DNA of 64,000 bases from JALNZU01 sp964463695 (GTDB lineage Bacteria > Bacteroidota > Bacteroidia > Bacteroidales > F082): NCBI GenBank assembly GCA_964463695.1, contig CAYXCZ010000007.1, positions 62,001 to 126,000 of the forward strand, given 5' to 3'. Both the position numbers and the translations under genes were made by a program. Positions 1 through 8,807 of this stretch are shown in pieces (positions within the stretch are counted from its first letter, which is position 1; every line of letters begins with the position of its first letter). The notes under the pieces were generated by a model. That model was not told the DNA's origin, did not search any database, and saw only the letters and a program-made list of their open reading frames with translations.

Positions 1-224
1 CAGTGAGTGGCGAAGTTATCATGCAGGTGTTTGACTTGAAACCGGGTAAAGAGGTCGGTCAGATCAAAAATGCCATTCGTGAAGCAATACTCGATGGCAT
101 TATTGGAAATAATTTTGATGAGGCTTATGTTTTTATGAAGGAAGAAGGCAAACGACTTAAGCTTCATATTGTTTCTGAAACAGATGCTATACCGGTGAAA
201 TCAAATGGTCCTGTTCCACTTTAG
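1..224 (+). CDS. C-terminal end of CCA tRNA nucleotidyltransferase-like protein (partial)
   Basis: The frame is open through the left edge of the window, so only the last ~73 residues are visible. The stretches 'SGEVIMQVFDLKPGKEVG' and 'IKNAIREAILDGII' resemble the C-terminal tail of the HD-domain CCA-adding enzymes / poly(A) polymerase family of Bacteroidota, where the usual wording is GEEIM...PCREVG.IK.AI.EAILDG. The nucleotidyltransferase and HD domains would lie outside the window, so the assignment rests on this tail alone. The GTG at base 3 is an internal valine, not a start. miaA begins 9 bases after the stop, so the two tRNA-maturation genes probably share a transcript. Confidence 0.7.
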   Translation, partial: VSGEVIMQVFDLKPGKEVGQIKNAIREAILDGIIGNNFDEAYVFMKEEGKRLKLHIVSETDAIPVKSNGPVPL

Positions 225-233
225 CACAAAAAA

Positions 234-1166
234 ATGGATGGTTCACATAAACAGCTTATTGTTGTAGCTGGTCCTACAGCTGTTGGCAAAACATCTACCG
301 CAATTTCTCTGGCTGAATACTTCAAAACTGAGATCATTTCAGCAGACAGCAGGCAGTTTTATAAAGAGATGTCCATCGGAACGGCAGTGCCATCACCTGA
401 AGAACTTCGGCAGGTTAAACATCATTTCATTCAGCATTTATCCATTCAGCAAACCTATGATGTAGCAGCATATGAAAAGGATACACTTTTGCTTCTTGAC
501 ACACTATTCAATCACTATGATACTGTAATTTTAACAGGTGGATCAGGCTTGTATATTGATGCTGTATATGATGGGATGGATTCATTGCCAAATATTTTGC
601 CTGAAATTCGCGAAAAAGTGAATCAAATATTTGTAAATGAGGGGCTTTCGAAACTACAGGAGTTAGCCATGGAAATTGACCCCTCCTATTTTCAAATCGT
701 TGACACACAAAATCCCCGCAGGTTGCAGCGTGTGCTGGAAGTGTTTTTTCAAACAGGAAACAACCTTAGTTTTTACAGAAACAATCAAAAAACATCACGC
801 AATTTTGGAATTATCCGAATCGGTTTGGAGCGCGAACGTAAGGAACTAATCAATCGTATCGATAAACGCACTGACAAAATGCTCGCTGATGGATTACAGC
901 ATGAAGTTGCAGGTTTAATTAACTATAAACATCTAAATGCTTTAAATACGGTAGGTTATAAAGAATTTTTCGACTATTTTGATAATAAAATCAAACTGAA
1001 AGAGGTCCCAGAGCTTATAAAAATTTCCACACGGCAATATGCTAAACGTCAGATGACGTGGTTCAAGAAGAATAAAGCTTATCAATGGTTTCATCCAGAA
1101 CATTTTGATGAAATTGTCAGATACATTTCTTTGAAGTTAACTGATCAAAAATCAGCGGATTTATAA
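234..1166 (+). CDS. miaA: tRNA dimethylallyltransferase MiaA
   Basis: Transfers a dimethylallyl group to N6 of A37 in tRNAs that read codons starting with U. The 310-residue product has the family's usual length. It shows the P-loop GPTAVGKT at residues 13-20, the substrate-binding segment SADSRQFY at 36-43, TGGSGLY at about 101-107, and the C-terminal part with RQYAKRQMTWF, which is typical of the family. The ATG at 234 leaves a 9-base gap from the upstream tRNA nucleotidyltransferase-like gene, and a strong intrinsic terminator follows at once (1174-1196). Nothing is missing or odd. Confidence 0.97.
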   Translation: MDGSHKQLIVVAGPTAVGKTSTAISLAEYFKTEIISADSRQFYKEMSIGTAVPSPEELRQVKHHFIQHLSIQQTYDVAAYEKDTLLLLDTLFNHYDTVILTGGSGLYIDAVYDGMDSLPNILPEIREKVNQIFVNEGLSKLQELAMEIDPSYFQIVDTQNPRRLQRVLEVFFQTGNNLSFYRNNQKTSRNFGIIRIGLERERKELINRIDKRTDKMLADGLQHEVAGLINYKHLNALNTVGYKEFFDYFDNKIKLKEVPELIKISTRQYAKRQMTWFKKNKAYQWFHPEHFDEIVRYISLKLTDQKSADL

Positions 1167-1173
1167 AAACAAA

Positions 1174-1196
1174 AAAAGCCGGCTTCACCGGCTTTT
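1174..1196. terminator. Bidirectional intrinsic terminator between miaA and tpx
   Basis: The arms 1174-1182 (AAAAGCCGG) and 1188-1196 (CCGGCTTTT) form a 9-bp stem with a 5-base loop. A-rich sequence lies on the left and T on the right, so it can serve both convergent genes. Confidence 0.85.
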
Positions 1197-1213
1197 CATA
1201 ATTTTCATTTTGT

Positions 1214-1711
1214 TTACAATGCTGCCAAAGCAGCAGTATAATCAGGTTCCTGAACAATCTCAGGTACTTGTTCTGAATATTTTACGAGGCCGTTTTCGTC
1301 CAAAACTACTACTGCACGTGAGTGGAGTCCTGCCAAAGGACCGTTTTCAATTGTAACCCCGTAAGAAGTACCAAAACTTCCTTCACGGAAATCACTTGCA
1401 GTTACTACCTGATCCAAACCTTCAGTCGAACAAAATCGTTTGTGAGCAAAAGGTAGATCTTTCGAAACGCATACCACAACTGTATTCTCAAGTTTTGATG
1501 CTTCTGCATTAAACTTACGTACCGAAGTAGCGCACACATCTGTATCCAGACTAGGGAAAATGTTCAGCACCACTTTTTTACCTTTGAGTGACTCCAAAGT
1601 GAGGATGCTAAGGTCACTCTTAACCAATTGAAATTCTGGCGCTGCAGAGCCATTAACAGGTAATTCTCCTGAGGTTTGAAAAGGATTTCCTTTTAATGTA
1701 ATTTTTGCCAT
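1214..1711 (-). CDS. tpx: Thiol peroxidase Tpx (atypical 2-Cys peroxiredoxin)
   Basis: Reduces hydrogen peroxide and organic hydroperoxides with electrons from thioredoxin. The 165-residue product matches the Tpx family in length. The peroxidatic Cys60 sits in SLDTDVCATSVRKFN and the resolving Cys94 in DLPFAHKRFC, spaced as in E. coli Tpx. The sequence begins MAKITLKGNPF, which fits the family start. The DTP of many homologues is DTD here, a mild variant. The gene is monocistronic: it converges on miaA and has a 222-base AT-rich upstream gap in which I see no clear promoter box. No signal peptide is visible, so it should be cytoplasmic. Confidence 0.96.
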   Translation of the reverse strand: MAKITLKGNPFQTSGELPVNGSAAPEFQLVKSDLSILTLESLKGKKVVLNIFPSLDTDVCATSVRKFNAEASKLENTVVVCVSKDLPFAHKRFCSTEGLDQVVTASDFREGSFGTSYGVTIENGPLAGLHSRAVVVLDENGLVKYSEQVPEIVQEPDYTAALAAL

Positions 1712-1914
1712 AAGATTAAATTAAAGTTTATGTTATCTAAATTAAAAATTCTATGTAATTGATTAATAATCAGCTAAATTCCAAAGGAACTATTTAAATC
1801 TGCTTTAAGCAAAACAATCAGTTTCTCACTTAACAAAACTACTCATGATAACAACAAAAAATACCGTTAGGTTCAACTATGAAAAACAATTTAATGTGTG
1901 ATGAAAGTTAAAAA

Positions 1915-1947
1915 ATGTTTTCGAGCAACTTAATTATTCGAAAACAT
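1915..1947 (-). terminator. Intrinsic terminator overlapping the stop codon of the 1934-2776 gene
   Basis: The inverted repeat ATGTTTTCGA (1915-1924) / TCGAAAACAT (1938-1947) has a 13-base loop, and on the minus strand it is followed by six T. The stop codon at 1934-1936 lies inside the loop. Confidence 0.65.
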
Positions 1948-2776
1948 AATCATAAACCCTTTCAGTGCTTATTGTTCCGTCAGCTTTTACAACTCTAAGA
2001 TAGCTTACAAATCCTTTGTCGTTATAAGTGTATGTATCTGTTCTAATCACTTTCTCTTCAGCGTCTACCTGGGTTATTGTTGCAAAATCACCATTCGGAT
2101 TATAGGTATAGAAAAATGAATAACTCAATTCATTATCAGGCCCATAAATATGCTTTTTTGTTCTTAAACCATTTGTATCGAATTCATTCTCAACACGAAT
2201 TTTTAACGAACCTTGTGCATCATTCTGGATGATTTCGATGCAATCGCCATCCTCTATACTTCCGTCATATTGGTATGAAATGCTGTATTCTTGACCATTA
2301 TCCTTATTGATTTTTGACACAAAAACCTCGCTGGTTTCTGGTCTCACCTCATAGGTTAATTTTCCACTGATCATCCAGGCACTGTCATAGCTGGTAATAG
2401 TCCAAATTAAGCCATCATCGTCGTAACCTAAAACATTCATTTCTTTGAGCAAGCCTTCGGGGGATCTGTCAGCATCCAAAACAAGGTTTCCTGAAGCATC
2501 ATAAACCTGAATGACATGTGCTTCAATTTTTCCTTCCTCATTAAAAAGATACATACGTTCTTCCCGTCCCTGGCAGTCGTAGAAGTAGTGGACAACCGGA
2601 AATTCCTTTCCGTCAGGCAATTTGTTTTTTACCAAACATTCCCTCATCCCTGCAGAAGCTTTTTTAGCGTATTCAACCTCTGTCCTTAATTTTTCCTTTA
2701 AAGTTTTTGGCGGTTCAATGTGAGCTATTGCCATCATATTGAATACCAGAAATATACTTATCAGATAGCTTTTCAT
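1934..2776 (-). CDS. Secreted protein of unknown function with YD-repeat-like segments
   Basis: I do not recognise the family. The 280-residue product has an N-terminal signal peptide (MKSYLISIFLVFNMMAIAH) followed by a mature part rich in short motifs such as 'YDASGNLVLDADRSPEG', 'LGYDDDGLIWTITSYD' and 'YTYNDKGFVSYL'. These resemble the Y-x-D-x-x-G-x-L/I pattern of RHS/YD or MORN-like surface repeats, though too irregularly for a firm domain call. It is likely periplasmic or outer-membrane associated. It stands alone, with its own terminator around its stop codon and a 222-base gap to the TonB receptor gene. Its function cannot be inferred from context. Confidence 0.75.
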   Translation of the reverse strand: MKSYLISIFLVFNMMAIAHIEPPKTLKEKLRTEVEYAKKASAGMRECLVKNKLPDGKEFPVVHYFYDCQGREERMYLFNEEGKIEAHVIQVYDASGNLVLDADRSPEGLLKEMNVLGYDDDGLIWTITSYDSAWMISGKLTYEVRPETSEVFVSKINKDNGQEYSISYQYDGSIEDGDCIEIIQNDAQGSLKIRVENEFDTNGLRTKKHIYGPDNELSYSFFYTYNPNGDFATITQVDAEEKVIRTDTYTYNDKGFVSYLRVVKADGTISTERVYDYVFE

Positions 2777-2998
2777 AATAGAAGTATTTAAACCGTAAAA
2801 TTAACCAATTCTATAGAGATCGAGCTACGATTTAAAAAATGATTTGTCTATTTCGAGCCTTGCTGAAAACAAATTCAACAAAAACGCTACAGAATCAAGG
2901 CACAAACTCTAATTCGAAAAAAATCCCAAAATGAATTTAAGTCAAATAATCAGAGTTTTTACCTCAATTCTGTAACCGACTATTTGTTAATCAACACG

Positions 2999-5398
2999 TT
3001 AAAAAACAAATTGAAGCGAGAACAAAAGGTTTCTTCCAGAAGCAACAAGACCCGAAGAATAAGGGCGATAGCGTTTGTCAAGGATATTTTCAACCCCACC
3101 ACCTACATTCAAATGCTCATTAACTTTAACCATTGCTTTCAGGTTGAGGGTATACCATGCAGGTGAATAAGGATTTCCGTTTTCATCCAGCGCATACATA
3201 TAATCCTTACCCTTTTCTTCCTCCGGCATATTTTCAAAACTTACCTCAGAGGAGTAATGGGCATTCAGTTCAAGCATTCCTTTTCCGGTGGCATACCTTA
3301 AGCGCGACATCCCGAAAAGTGGTGCTGCATGACGCAATGGACTAGTGCTTCCATCATCGAGCTCCTCCTCCCCTTTTTGCCAGGTTAAGTTGGTGAGAAA
3401 GCTGAACCCTTTGGGAAGCTTTAACTCCACAGCGCCCTGAAGCCCGTAAACGCTGGCTCTCGCAGCATTTTGAATTGCCAGAACGCGACTCATCTCACCA
3501 TTGTAAATGATGCTGTCAGCGCCATCAAGTTGAAATTCACGACGTACCAAAGCATCGGTTAGAATGGTGTAATATCCTGTTAAATCTATTTTTAACAAAC
3601 CTCCGATTACTTTTGATAAACCCAAATCAGCATTGTATGCATATTCAGGTTTCAGGTCAGGATTAGGAACAAGAACAGCTCCAGGCTCAGAGTCAAATAT
3701 TTTCCCCAGGTCGTCCACATTTGGTGATCGAAATCCTGTCGCAAAATTCGCTGAAACAGAAAAGCTTTCAGATGCTTTGTGAACTAATCCCAAACTTCCT
3801 GTCAATGCACCTTTATTTAAGGAGGCATATTTAAAAGGAAGAGGGAACAAAGTGGTATCAAATTCTGCATCCAAAGCAAAAAGATTATACCTTAAACCGA
3901 TCTGCGCCATTGTCTTTGGACGAAAATGATATTGATAGGTAGCAAATACTGCATATGACGACCAGGTAGAGGCTGGATAACGTGCCGGACCAGGAATGAT
4001 GATTCCAGTTTGGATGTTTTCATCGGTTCCTTTGGACTCAACGTCATTTAAAACTATTTCAGCTCCATAAAGTAGGCGATCCTTTAATCCAAATTGCTTG
4101 TTGAAATCAAGATTGAGCGAGAAAGCTGTAACCTCTTCAAAGCGATTGTATTTTATAACTTTGTTTAAATCACGATCGTGACGGCTTTCGGCGAAATGCT
4201 GTAATGCAGCTGTAAATTGCATTTGATCATAGAGTTTCATCGGTTTCTGATGGCTAAGTGTCAGCTTATTCATCAACCATTTCTGAGGACCATAGTACCA
4301 TTCAGCACTGCGGGGCAGCCCATTTCTCAAACGTAATAACCTGTCGTAACGTGCATAATCAGAAGTAGTTGAATAATACAACCCATATTCCATCTGAAAG
4401 GCATCACTAGGTTTGTAAAAGACTTTTTGCATCAGATTCTGCTGCGAAAACCCTGTTGGACTTTGCACCATCGGATCTGTTGATTCAACTACCCTGTCAA
4501 TGCTGTCCATTCTCACTACGGTATACTTTTTCAGATATTCGTCAGGGCCATCTGTTCCCATCCGCAGATCACCATAACGGTTAAAGCTGAAACTTGTAAC
4601 AGAAGCCCATTTTTCACCCGCAATAGTCACATCCAAATGTGACGATAACTCATTGTTAGCAGAAGAAAAACGTGTTGCAGCTTTACCTGAAACTTTGGTT
4701 CCATTTTCAGAAAACACTGGTTTTAAGGTATTAAAAAGCATTACGCCACCAATAGCATCGCTCCCGTAGATTACTGAGCCCGGCCCGAATAAAACTTCAG
4801 CCGATTCAACACTATAGGGATCAACGGATAAAATATTCTGAATGTTGCCACTGCGAAAAATGGCGTTGTTCATGCGAACTCCATCAACAGCAATCAGCAG
4901 CCTGTTTGTGGCAAAGCCACGAATCATAGGGCTTCCACCGCCCTGCTGACTTTTTTGAATAAAAACCTCACCACTTTGACCAATCAAATCAGCTGCAGTT
5001 TGAGGGTTTTGCATCGCAATTTCTGTTGCCCGTATCGAACTTACCCGCTGAGAAACCTCACTGCGCGATTGTGCCCAGCGTGTTGCTGAAACCACCACTT
5101 CATCTAGTTTAAAATCAGTAGGTTTCATCAATACAACAAACTTTTTGTTTTCGAGTTGCCGAAAACTAACCACCTTTGTTTCATAACCAAGAATTCCAAA
5201 ATAGATGCTATCATTTCCTTTTAGACTTGTTACATCTGCTTTCCCAAATTCATTTGTGATGAATGAAACTTTTTTGGAGGTGATTGTTACAAATGGCAAA
5301 GGTGACCGTGTTAAAGCATCTACAACACTAACTTCTTGTGCCAATATTGAAAGGTGAGATAAGGCCATAACCATGGCGATTACCCAAATTTTCTTCAT
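2999..5398 (-). CDS. TonB-dependent outer-membrane receptor, haem/transferrin-receptor type
   Basis: A 799-residue outer-membrane active-transport receptor. Order: signal peptide (1-20, ending SILAQ), carboxypeptidase-regulatory-like beta-sandwich (about 21-95), TonB plug (about 105-220, with 'SPMIRGFATNRLLIAVDGVR' and 'LFGPGSVIYGSDAIGGVM'), then a ~580-residue beta-barrel ending in aromatic ...LQFVF as expected for BAM insertion. The barrel segment AEWYYGPQKWLMNKL is typical of the haemoglobin/transferrin/lactoferrin receptor subfamily, so haem or an iron chelate is the best guess for substrate; that is inference. It is the last gene of a three-gene minus-strand unit (6632 to 2999), 47 bases after a small membrane-anchored protein. 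No ABC importer or haem-degrading enzyme is nearby. Confidence 0.9.
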   Translation of the reverse strand: MKKIWVIAMVMALSHLSILAQEVSVVDALTRSPLPFVTITSKKVSFITNEFGKADVTSLKGNDSIYFGILGYETKVVSFRQLENKKFVVLMKPTDFKLDEVVVSATRWAQSRSEVSQRVSSIRATEIAMQNPQTAADLIGQSGEVFIQKSQQGGGSPMIRGFATNRLLIAVDGVRMNNAIFRSGNIQNILSVDPYSVESAEVLFGPGSVIYGSDAIGGVMLFNTLKPVFSENGTKVSGKAATRFSSANNELSSHLDVTIAGEKWASVTSFSFNRYGDLRMGTDGPDEYLKKYTVVRMDSIDRVVESTDPMVQSPTGFSQQNLMQKVFYKPSDAFQMEYGLYYSTTSDYARYDRLLRLRNGLPRSAEWYYGPQKWLMNKLTLSHQKPMKLYDQMQFTAALQHFAESRHDRDLNKVIKYNRFEEVTAFSLNLDFNKQFGLKDRLLYGAEIVLNDVESKGTDENIQTGIIIPGPARYPASTWSSYAVFATYQYHFRPKTMAQIGLRYNLFALDAEFDTTLFPLPFKYASLNKGALTGSLGLVHKASESFSVSANFATGFRSPNVDDLGKIFDSEPGAVLVPNPDLKPEYAYNADLGLSKVIGGLLKIDLTGYYTILTDALVRREFQLDGADSIIYNGEMSRVLAIQNAARASVYGLQGAVELKLPKGFSFLTNLTWQKGEEELDDGSTSPLRHAAPLFGMSRLRYATGKGMLELNAHYSSEVSFENMPEEEKGKDYMYALDENGNPYSPAWYTLNLKAMVKVNEHLNVGGGVENILDKRYRPYSSGLVASGRNLLFSLQFVF

Positions 5399-5445
5399 AA
5401 AAAAAGATTTAATTAAAAAATGTTCTTTAATAAGGATTTAACAAT

Positions 5446-6009
5446 CTAACCCCAGCATGGAGGTTGAATATGAGGCTCTAATGAACATTCTTTAATAACG
5501 AAAATGTAGATTGCCTTATTTACTGCAGGAGAATCATTTAAAAAGTTTGTGGAGAATTTGGTAAGATCATTGAAAAACATCAAAACAGAAAGTGACTTCC
5601 ATTTTTCTGCAGGAAATTTCCCTTTCTGCTGATCGTAATCTGCCATCTGTTGACGAAGCTTCGATTTAAGTTTTGTCTCTTTCCTGTCAGGATACACCAG
5701 ATACCATGTTGAGGATCCAATCTGCTCCTCCTCAACGATATCGTACATTTGTCCGTTATAAACAAATTCTTTATCATGAATTCGTTTAAACTGCTGATTT
5801 CGAATCATTTCCAAGTGCAAAGGGATTTCCAGAATGAGGAGTTCATTACCAATAAAACCTTCAAGATATTTCTGTTTAATCTCATTGCGCAGCATTTCTT
5901 GCTGTATTAACAAAAGGATAGCGTGCCCTGACTGCAAAACAAACAGGAGCGACAACAGAACAAAACCGATGGAAGTAACCTTTTTCAAATCGGCTGTAAA
6001 AGTAATCAT
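5446..6009 (-). CDS. Membrane-anchored hypothetical protein upstream of the TonB receptor
   Basis: Family not recognised by name. The 187-residue product has one N-terminal membrane segment (about 13-36), then a hydrophilic part with 'IHDKEFVYNGQMYDIVEEEQ' and many Lys/Arg. It ends ...HIQPPCWG, a short His/Cys/Pro tail that could bind metal. Similar small anchored proteins often precede TonB receptors in Bacteroidota. It sits 47 bases before the receptor gene and 20 bases after the upstream membrane protein, so co-transcription is likely. A role in periplasmic handling of the receptor's ligand is plausible but unproven. Confidence 0.75.
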   Translation of the reverse strand: MITFTADLKKVTSIGFVLLSLLFVLQSGHAILLLIQQEMLRNEIKQKYLEGFIGNELLILEIPLHLEMIRNQQFKRIHDKEFVYNGQMYDIVEEEQIGSSTWYLVYPDRKETKLKSKLRQQMADYDQQKGKFPAEKWKSLSVLMFFNDLTKFSTNFLNDSPAVNKAIYIFVIKECSLEPHIQPPCWG

Positions 6010-6029
6010 TATTAAAAAACCAAATCAAC

Positions 6030-6632
6030 TTACAGGTTCTTACGATTTTTACCAATGTTTAAAAATCGAAAGCTAAGTTTAATGGCCTGAAATACAGGGA
6101 TAAAAACGATCATAAGTATTGAAAAAACAACCAACAACCATTTCGATAAACTAAAGATTGATCCCATAACACACAGTATATCAATTACTTTAGGAAATAA
6201 ATAAAGCATCAACACGGTATTTAAGTTTTCGAGAATATCTGCTGATGCAGCAAACAAAGGGAAATAGACGAAAACACTATGTTGTTTAAAAAACAAATAG
6301 CGATTTGACAACAGACGGATAATGAGGAATAGAAAAAAACCATAAACCAAAGGATAGATCATATCAATAACCGCAACTTGATATAAATAGATGCTCCTCC
6401 CTTGATTGCCAAAGCTCCGAAACAACTCAAAAACATCTTCGCTTGAATACCAAAGTCGAACATCGAGAATCTTTAGCTCTTCATTCTCAAAAGGAAATTC
6501 AACTGATGGAAAGATTTGAAGTGTGAAATAGAGCCAGGCAGCAAAAAGTAAAACAATTGACAGTAAATACAAAAGAGGCTTGTTACTCAACATTTGCATC
6601 AAAAAACCTTTCACTTTCCTTCCTGTTGTCAT
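6030..6632 (-). CDS. Multi-pass membrane protein of unknown function
   Basis: First gene of the TonB receptor unit. The longest frame starts at 6698, but its first 22 residues would run through a promoter element. The ATG at 6630-6632 (MTTGRKVKGFLMQ) lies just downstream of a minus-strand -7-like box and gives a more credible 200-residue protein. Hydrophobic segments lie at about residues 18-36, 86-108, 120-142 and 160-190. The motif 'GNQGRSIYLYQVAVIDMIYP' between the first two segments, and 'SADILENLN', look conserved-type polar signatures within a small membrane-protein family that I cannot name. Cytoplasmic-membrane location is clear; function is unknown. Confidence 0.7.
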   Translation of the reverse strand: MTTGRKVKGFLMQMLSNKPLLYLLSIVLLFAAWLYFTLQIFPSVEFPFENEELKILDVRLWYSSEDVFELFRSFGNQGRSIYLYQVAVIDMIYPLVYGFFLFLIIRLLSNRYLFFKQHSVFVYFPLFAASADILENLNTVLMLYLFPKVIDILCVMGSIFSLSKWLLVVFSILMIVFIPVFQAIKLSFRFLNIGKNRKNL

Positions 6633-6645
6633 GATAAAAACAGCG

Positions 6646-6653
6646 TATATTTG
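6646..6653 (+). promoter_or_regulatory. -7 element of the promoter for the 6705 gene
   Basis: TATATTTG matches the Bacteroidota consensus TAnnTTTG. A TTG lies 17 bases upstream (6626-6628). It directly abuts an opposing near-consensus box at 6654-6661. Confidence 0.7.
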
Positions 6654-6661
6654 CAAAATAA
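6654..6661 (-). promoter_or_regulatory. Opposing -7-like element for the 6632 gene
   Basis: Read on the minus strand, 6661-6654 is TTATTTTG, one base from TAnnTTTG. It would start transcription near 6649-6650, about 17 bases before the ATG at 6632. Confidence 0.45.
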
Positions 6662-6704
6662 GTGTATTATTTTCAAATATTAAATATTTATTTTTCAAGA
6701 TATT

Positions 6705-7262
6705 ATGGCAACTACCCGCCGAAAATCTGCACCAAGGGCATCAGGCAGAAAATCAAAAAGTCAAAAAAAGTCGTGGCTTCAATCTTTATTATATGTGTTG
6801 GTAATTTTTTTGGTTCTAGCTGCTATTGCACTGATAGCAGGATATGTTTATATGCGAAAAAATGCAACTCCTGAACCAACATCAGAAGTTCAAACAGAAA
6901 TAGTAGGTAAAACTGAAGGTGCTGATCAATCTTCACCGGACAATTCCAAACCGATTCAAAAGCAAGCAAATGTGATCATCGAAGGCACATGGGTAAGCAC
7001 TGATAATGGTGCGATGCTAACTATTAAAGGAACAAATTTTACGATTGATTTTCCCTCTGTTGAAGCAGGTAAACCAATTGTTGGTACTATTCAATTGATT
7101 GAAAATGAATTCACTGTAGTAAGCAAATCACTTCTGGGATGCGAACAAATTAACGGCAGCTACAGTTTTGAACTTAAGGGCGAAGATTTAGTTATTAAAG
7201 CCATAAATGACAGCTGCTCAAAAAGAAAAAATTCCTTTGAATCTTCCTGGTTTAAAATGTAA
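6705..7262 (+). CDS. Single-pass membrane protein with a lipocalin-like domain
   Basis: The 185-residue product has a very basic N-terminus (residues 1-25, many R/K/S), one membrane segment (about 25-48, ending GYVYMRK), a low-complexity linker, and a C-terminal ~95-residue domain with 'IEGTWVSTDNGAMLTIKGTN' and 'INGSYSFELKGEDLVI'. The GTW start and alternating beta pattern resemble lipocalin-like domains of Bacteroidota. Two Cys (in LLGCEQ and DSCSK) could form a disulfide outside the membrane. It is transcribed divergently from the TonB receptor unit from a shared promoter region. Function unknown. Confidence 0.75.
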   Translation: MATTRRKSAPRASGRKSKSQKKSWLQSLLYVLVIFLVLAAIALIAGYVYMRKNATPEPTSEVQTEIVGKTEGADQSSPDNSKPIQKQANVIIEGTWVSTDNGAMLTIKGTNFTIDFPSVEAGKPIVGTIQLIENEFTVVSKSLLGCEQINGSYSFELKGEDLVIKAINDSCSKRKNSFESSWFKM

Positions 7263-7284
7263 TCCCGTTTTACGGATTATTTTT
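7260..7284 (+). terminator. Probable intrinsic terminator after the 6705 gene
   Basis: TAATCC (7260-7265) pairs with GGATTA (7274-7279) and is followed by five T. The stem includes the stop codon; it is short (6 bp), so moderate confidence. Confidence 0.5.
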
Positions 7285-7350
7285 AAGCTTCAAAAATGTA
7301 AAAAAGCAGCAGTCATTCCAACCAAAAGCCTCTCCTTCCATCGCTTTTAT

Positions 7351-7358
7351 TATTTTTG
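7351..7358 (+). promoter_or_regulatory. -7 element upstream of the TlpA-like gene
   Basis: TATTTTTG matches TAnnTTTG, 40 bases before the ATG at 7399. Confidence 0.6.
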
Positions 7359-7398
7359 TCTCTCGAAACTGACATAAAAGTCATTTTTAACAAATCAA

Positions 7399-8793
7399 AT
7401 GACGATACTAAATCAATCCCTATTTTTAAAGATTGGCGCTTTTTTGCTTGTGCTAATTAGCCTAAAACCTGTTAATGCACAACGTGTTATATCCGGAACA
7501 ATTGATGGCTACTCGAACAAGATGATCACGCTCTCCGTTGTGAGAGGCGATATGAAAGTCCCTGTTGATTCGGTCCGTTCAAATCAGGATGGTCATTTTA
7601 CTTTGATGACAAAAAACTGGTACAGACCAGGAATGTATATGATTCAAACAGAAGATGGTAACATCATGAAGCTGATTTACAATCTTTCTGACATCCGGTT
7701 TGTGTCGCATAAATCCGATGAAAACTCTCCTGTCGAATTCATTGACTCCGATGAAAATCAGCTTTGGTACGGTTATTCAATACATAAAAATGATGTTCGC
7801 GCACGTCAGGAACTTATCAAACCGATTTTACAGCAGTATCCCCAAAACGAATCGTTTTATCAGCAGGCTATCGATGCTTATAACTCACTTCAATTCAGCC
7901 TGAAACGAAAAGTAGATTCCATTTATAATAAGCGTTCTGAAACATTGGCAGCTCGTTTTATTCGTGCTGATGCGCCTCCAATTATCGACCTGTCGCAGGA
8001 TTTTGAATCACAACGAGGGAGTCTGAAAGATCATTTTTTTGATGAAACTGATTTTGCTGACACCATGCTTATTAGTTCAGACGTTTTAACTTCCAAAATG
8101 ATTGATTTTCTTTCACTTCACCAACGGCCTTCGATGGATATGGCTGAACTTCAACTGAGTTTTATGCAAGCTTTGGATGTGATTTTAAAGAAAGCCTCGG
8201 TGGAAAAGAAAATGTACCTTTTTGTTCTCGATTATTTCCTCGAAGGCTTTGCAAGAATGGGCTTTAGTGGGGTAACCGACTATCTGAGCAATTTACCTCA
8301 TTTAGATAATGAATGTATGGACATGGAGACCCTTTTTGAAATTGAACGCATCGCTGGTCCTCATAGGAAAATTATCATCGGCTCGGAAGCCCCCGACATT
8401 ACTATGGAAGACATCTATGGCAATGCATTTGAACTCGGAAAAACGAAAGGTAAAGTGAAAATTTTAATCTTTTGGTCAGTGACATGTCCTCATTGCATCA
8501 GTATTTTACCAGAGGTTAAGAGGTTATCAACCCGTTTTTCAGACCTTCAGGTAATTTCATTTATTATCAGTAAAGATCGAAACAGCATGTTGGAAATTAT
8601 TGATAAAGAAAAACTTAACTGGACACATTTATCAGACGGAGCAGGCTGGACAGGGCCAATAACTGAATCATACATGGTTTATGGCACCCCAACATTTTTT
8701 ATTCTCGACGAAAACAATCACATTTTGTCGAAGCCCTCTGGTATCGTTGAAATGGAGGCTGTTTTAACCAATCATTTCGCTTTAAAGAAGTAA
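7399..8793 (+). CDS. Secreted TlpA/ResA-like thioredoxin-fold protein
   Basis: The 464-residue product has a signal peptide (1-27, ending VNAQ), an N-terminal beta-rich domain of DUF4369 character ('ISGTIDGYSNKMITLSVV'), a long helical middle, and a C-terminal thioredoxin fold (about 330-464) of the TlpA/ResA/AhpC-TSA type. The redox motif is Cys363-Pro-His-Cys366 in FWSVTCPHCISILPEVK, followed by the cis-Pro loop YGTPTFFILD. A CPHC centre is DsbA-like in its middle residues, so either reductase or oxidase activity is possible. It is likely periplasmic. It begins an apparent operon with the GH3 fusion (14-base gap) and the CDF exporter. Confidence 0.85.
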   Translation: MTILNQSLFLKIGAFLLVLISLKPVNAQRVISGTIDGYSNKMITLSVVRGDMKVPVDSVRSNQDGHFTLMTKNWYRPGMYMIQTEDGNIMKLIYNLSDIRFVSHKSDENSPVEFIDSDENQLWYGYSIHKNDVRARQELIKPILQQYPQNESFYQQAIDAYNSLQFSLKRKVDSIYNKRSETLAARFIRADAPPIIDLSQDFESQRGSLKDHFFDETDFADTMLISSDVLTSKMIDFLSLHQRPSMDMAELQLSFMQALDVILKKASVEKKMYLFVLDYFLEGFARMGFSGVTDYLSNLPHLDNECMDMETLFEIERIAGPHRKIIIGSEAPDITMEDIYGNAFELGKTKGKVKILIFWSVTCPHCISILPEVKRLSTRFSDLQVISFIISKDRNSMLEIIDKEKLNWTHLSDGAGWTGPITESYMVYGTPTFFILDENNHILSKPSGIVEMEAVLTNHFALKK

Positions 8794-8807
8794 ATAAGAG
8801 TCGTTCA

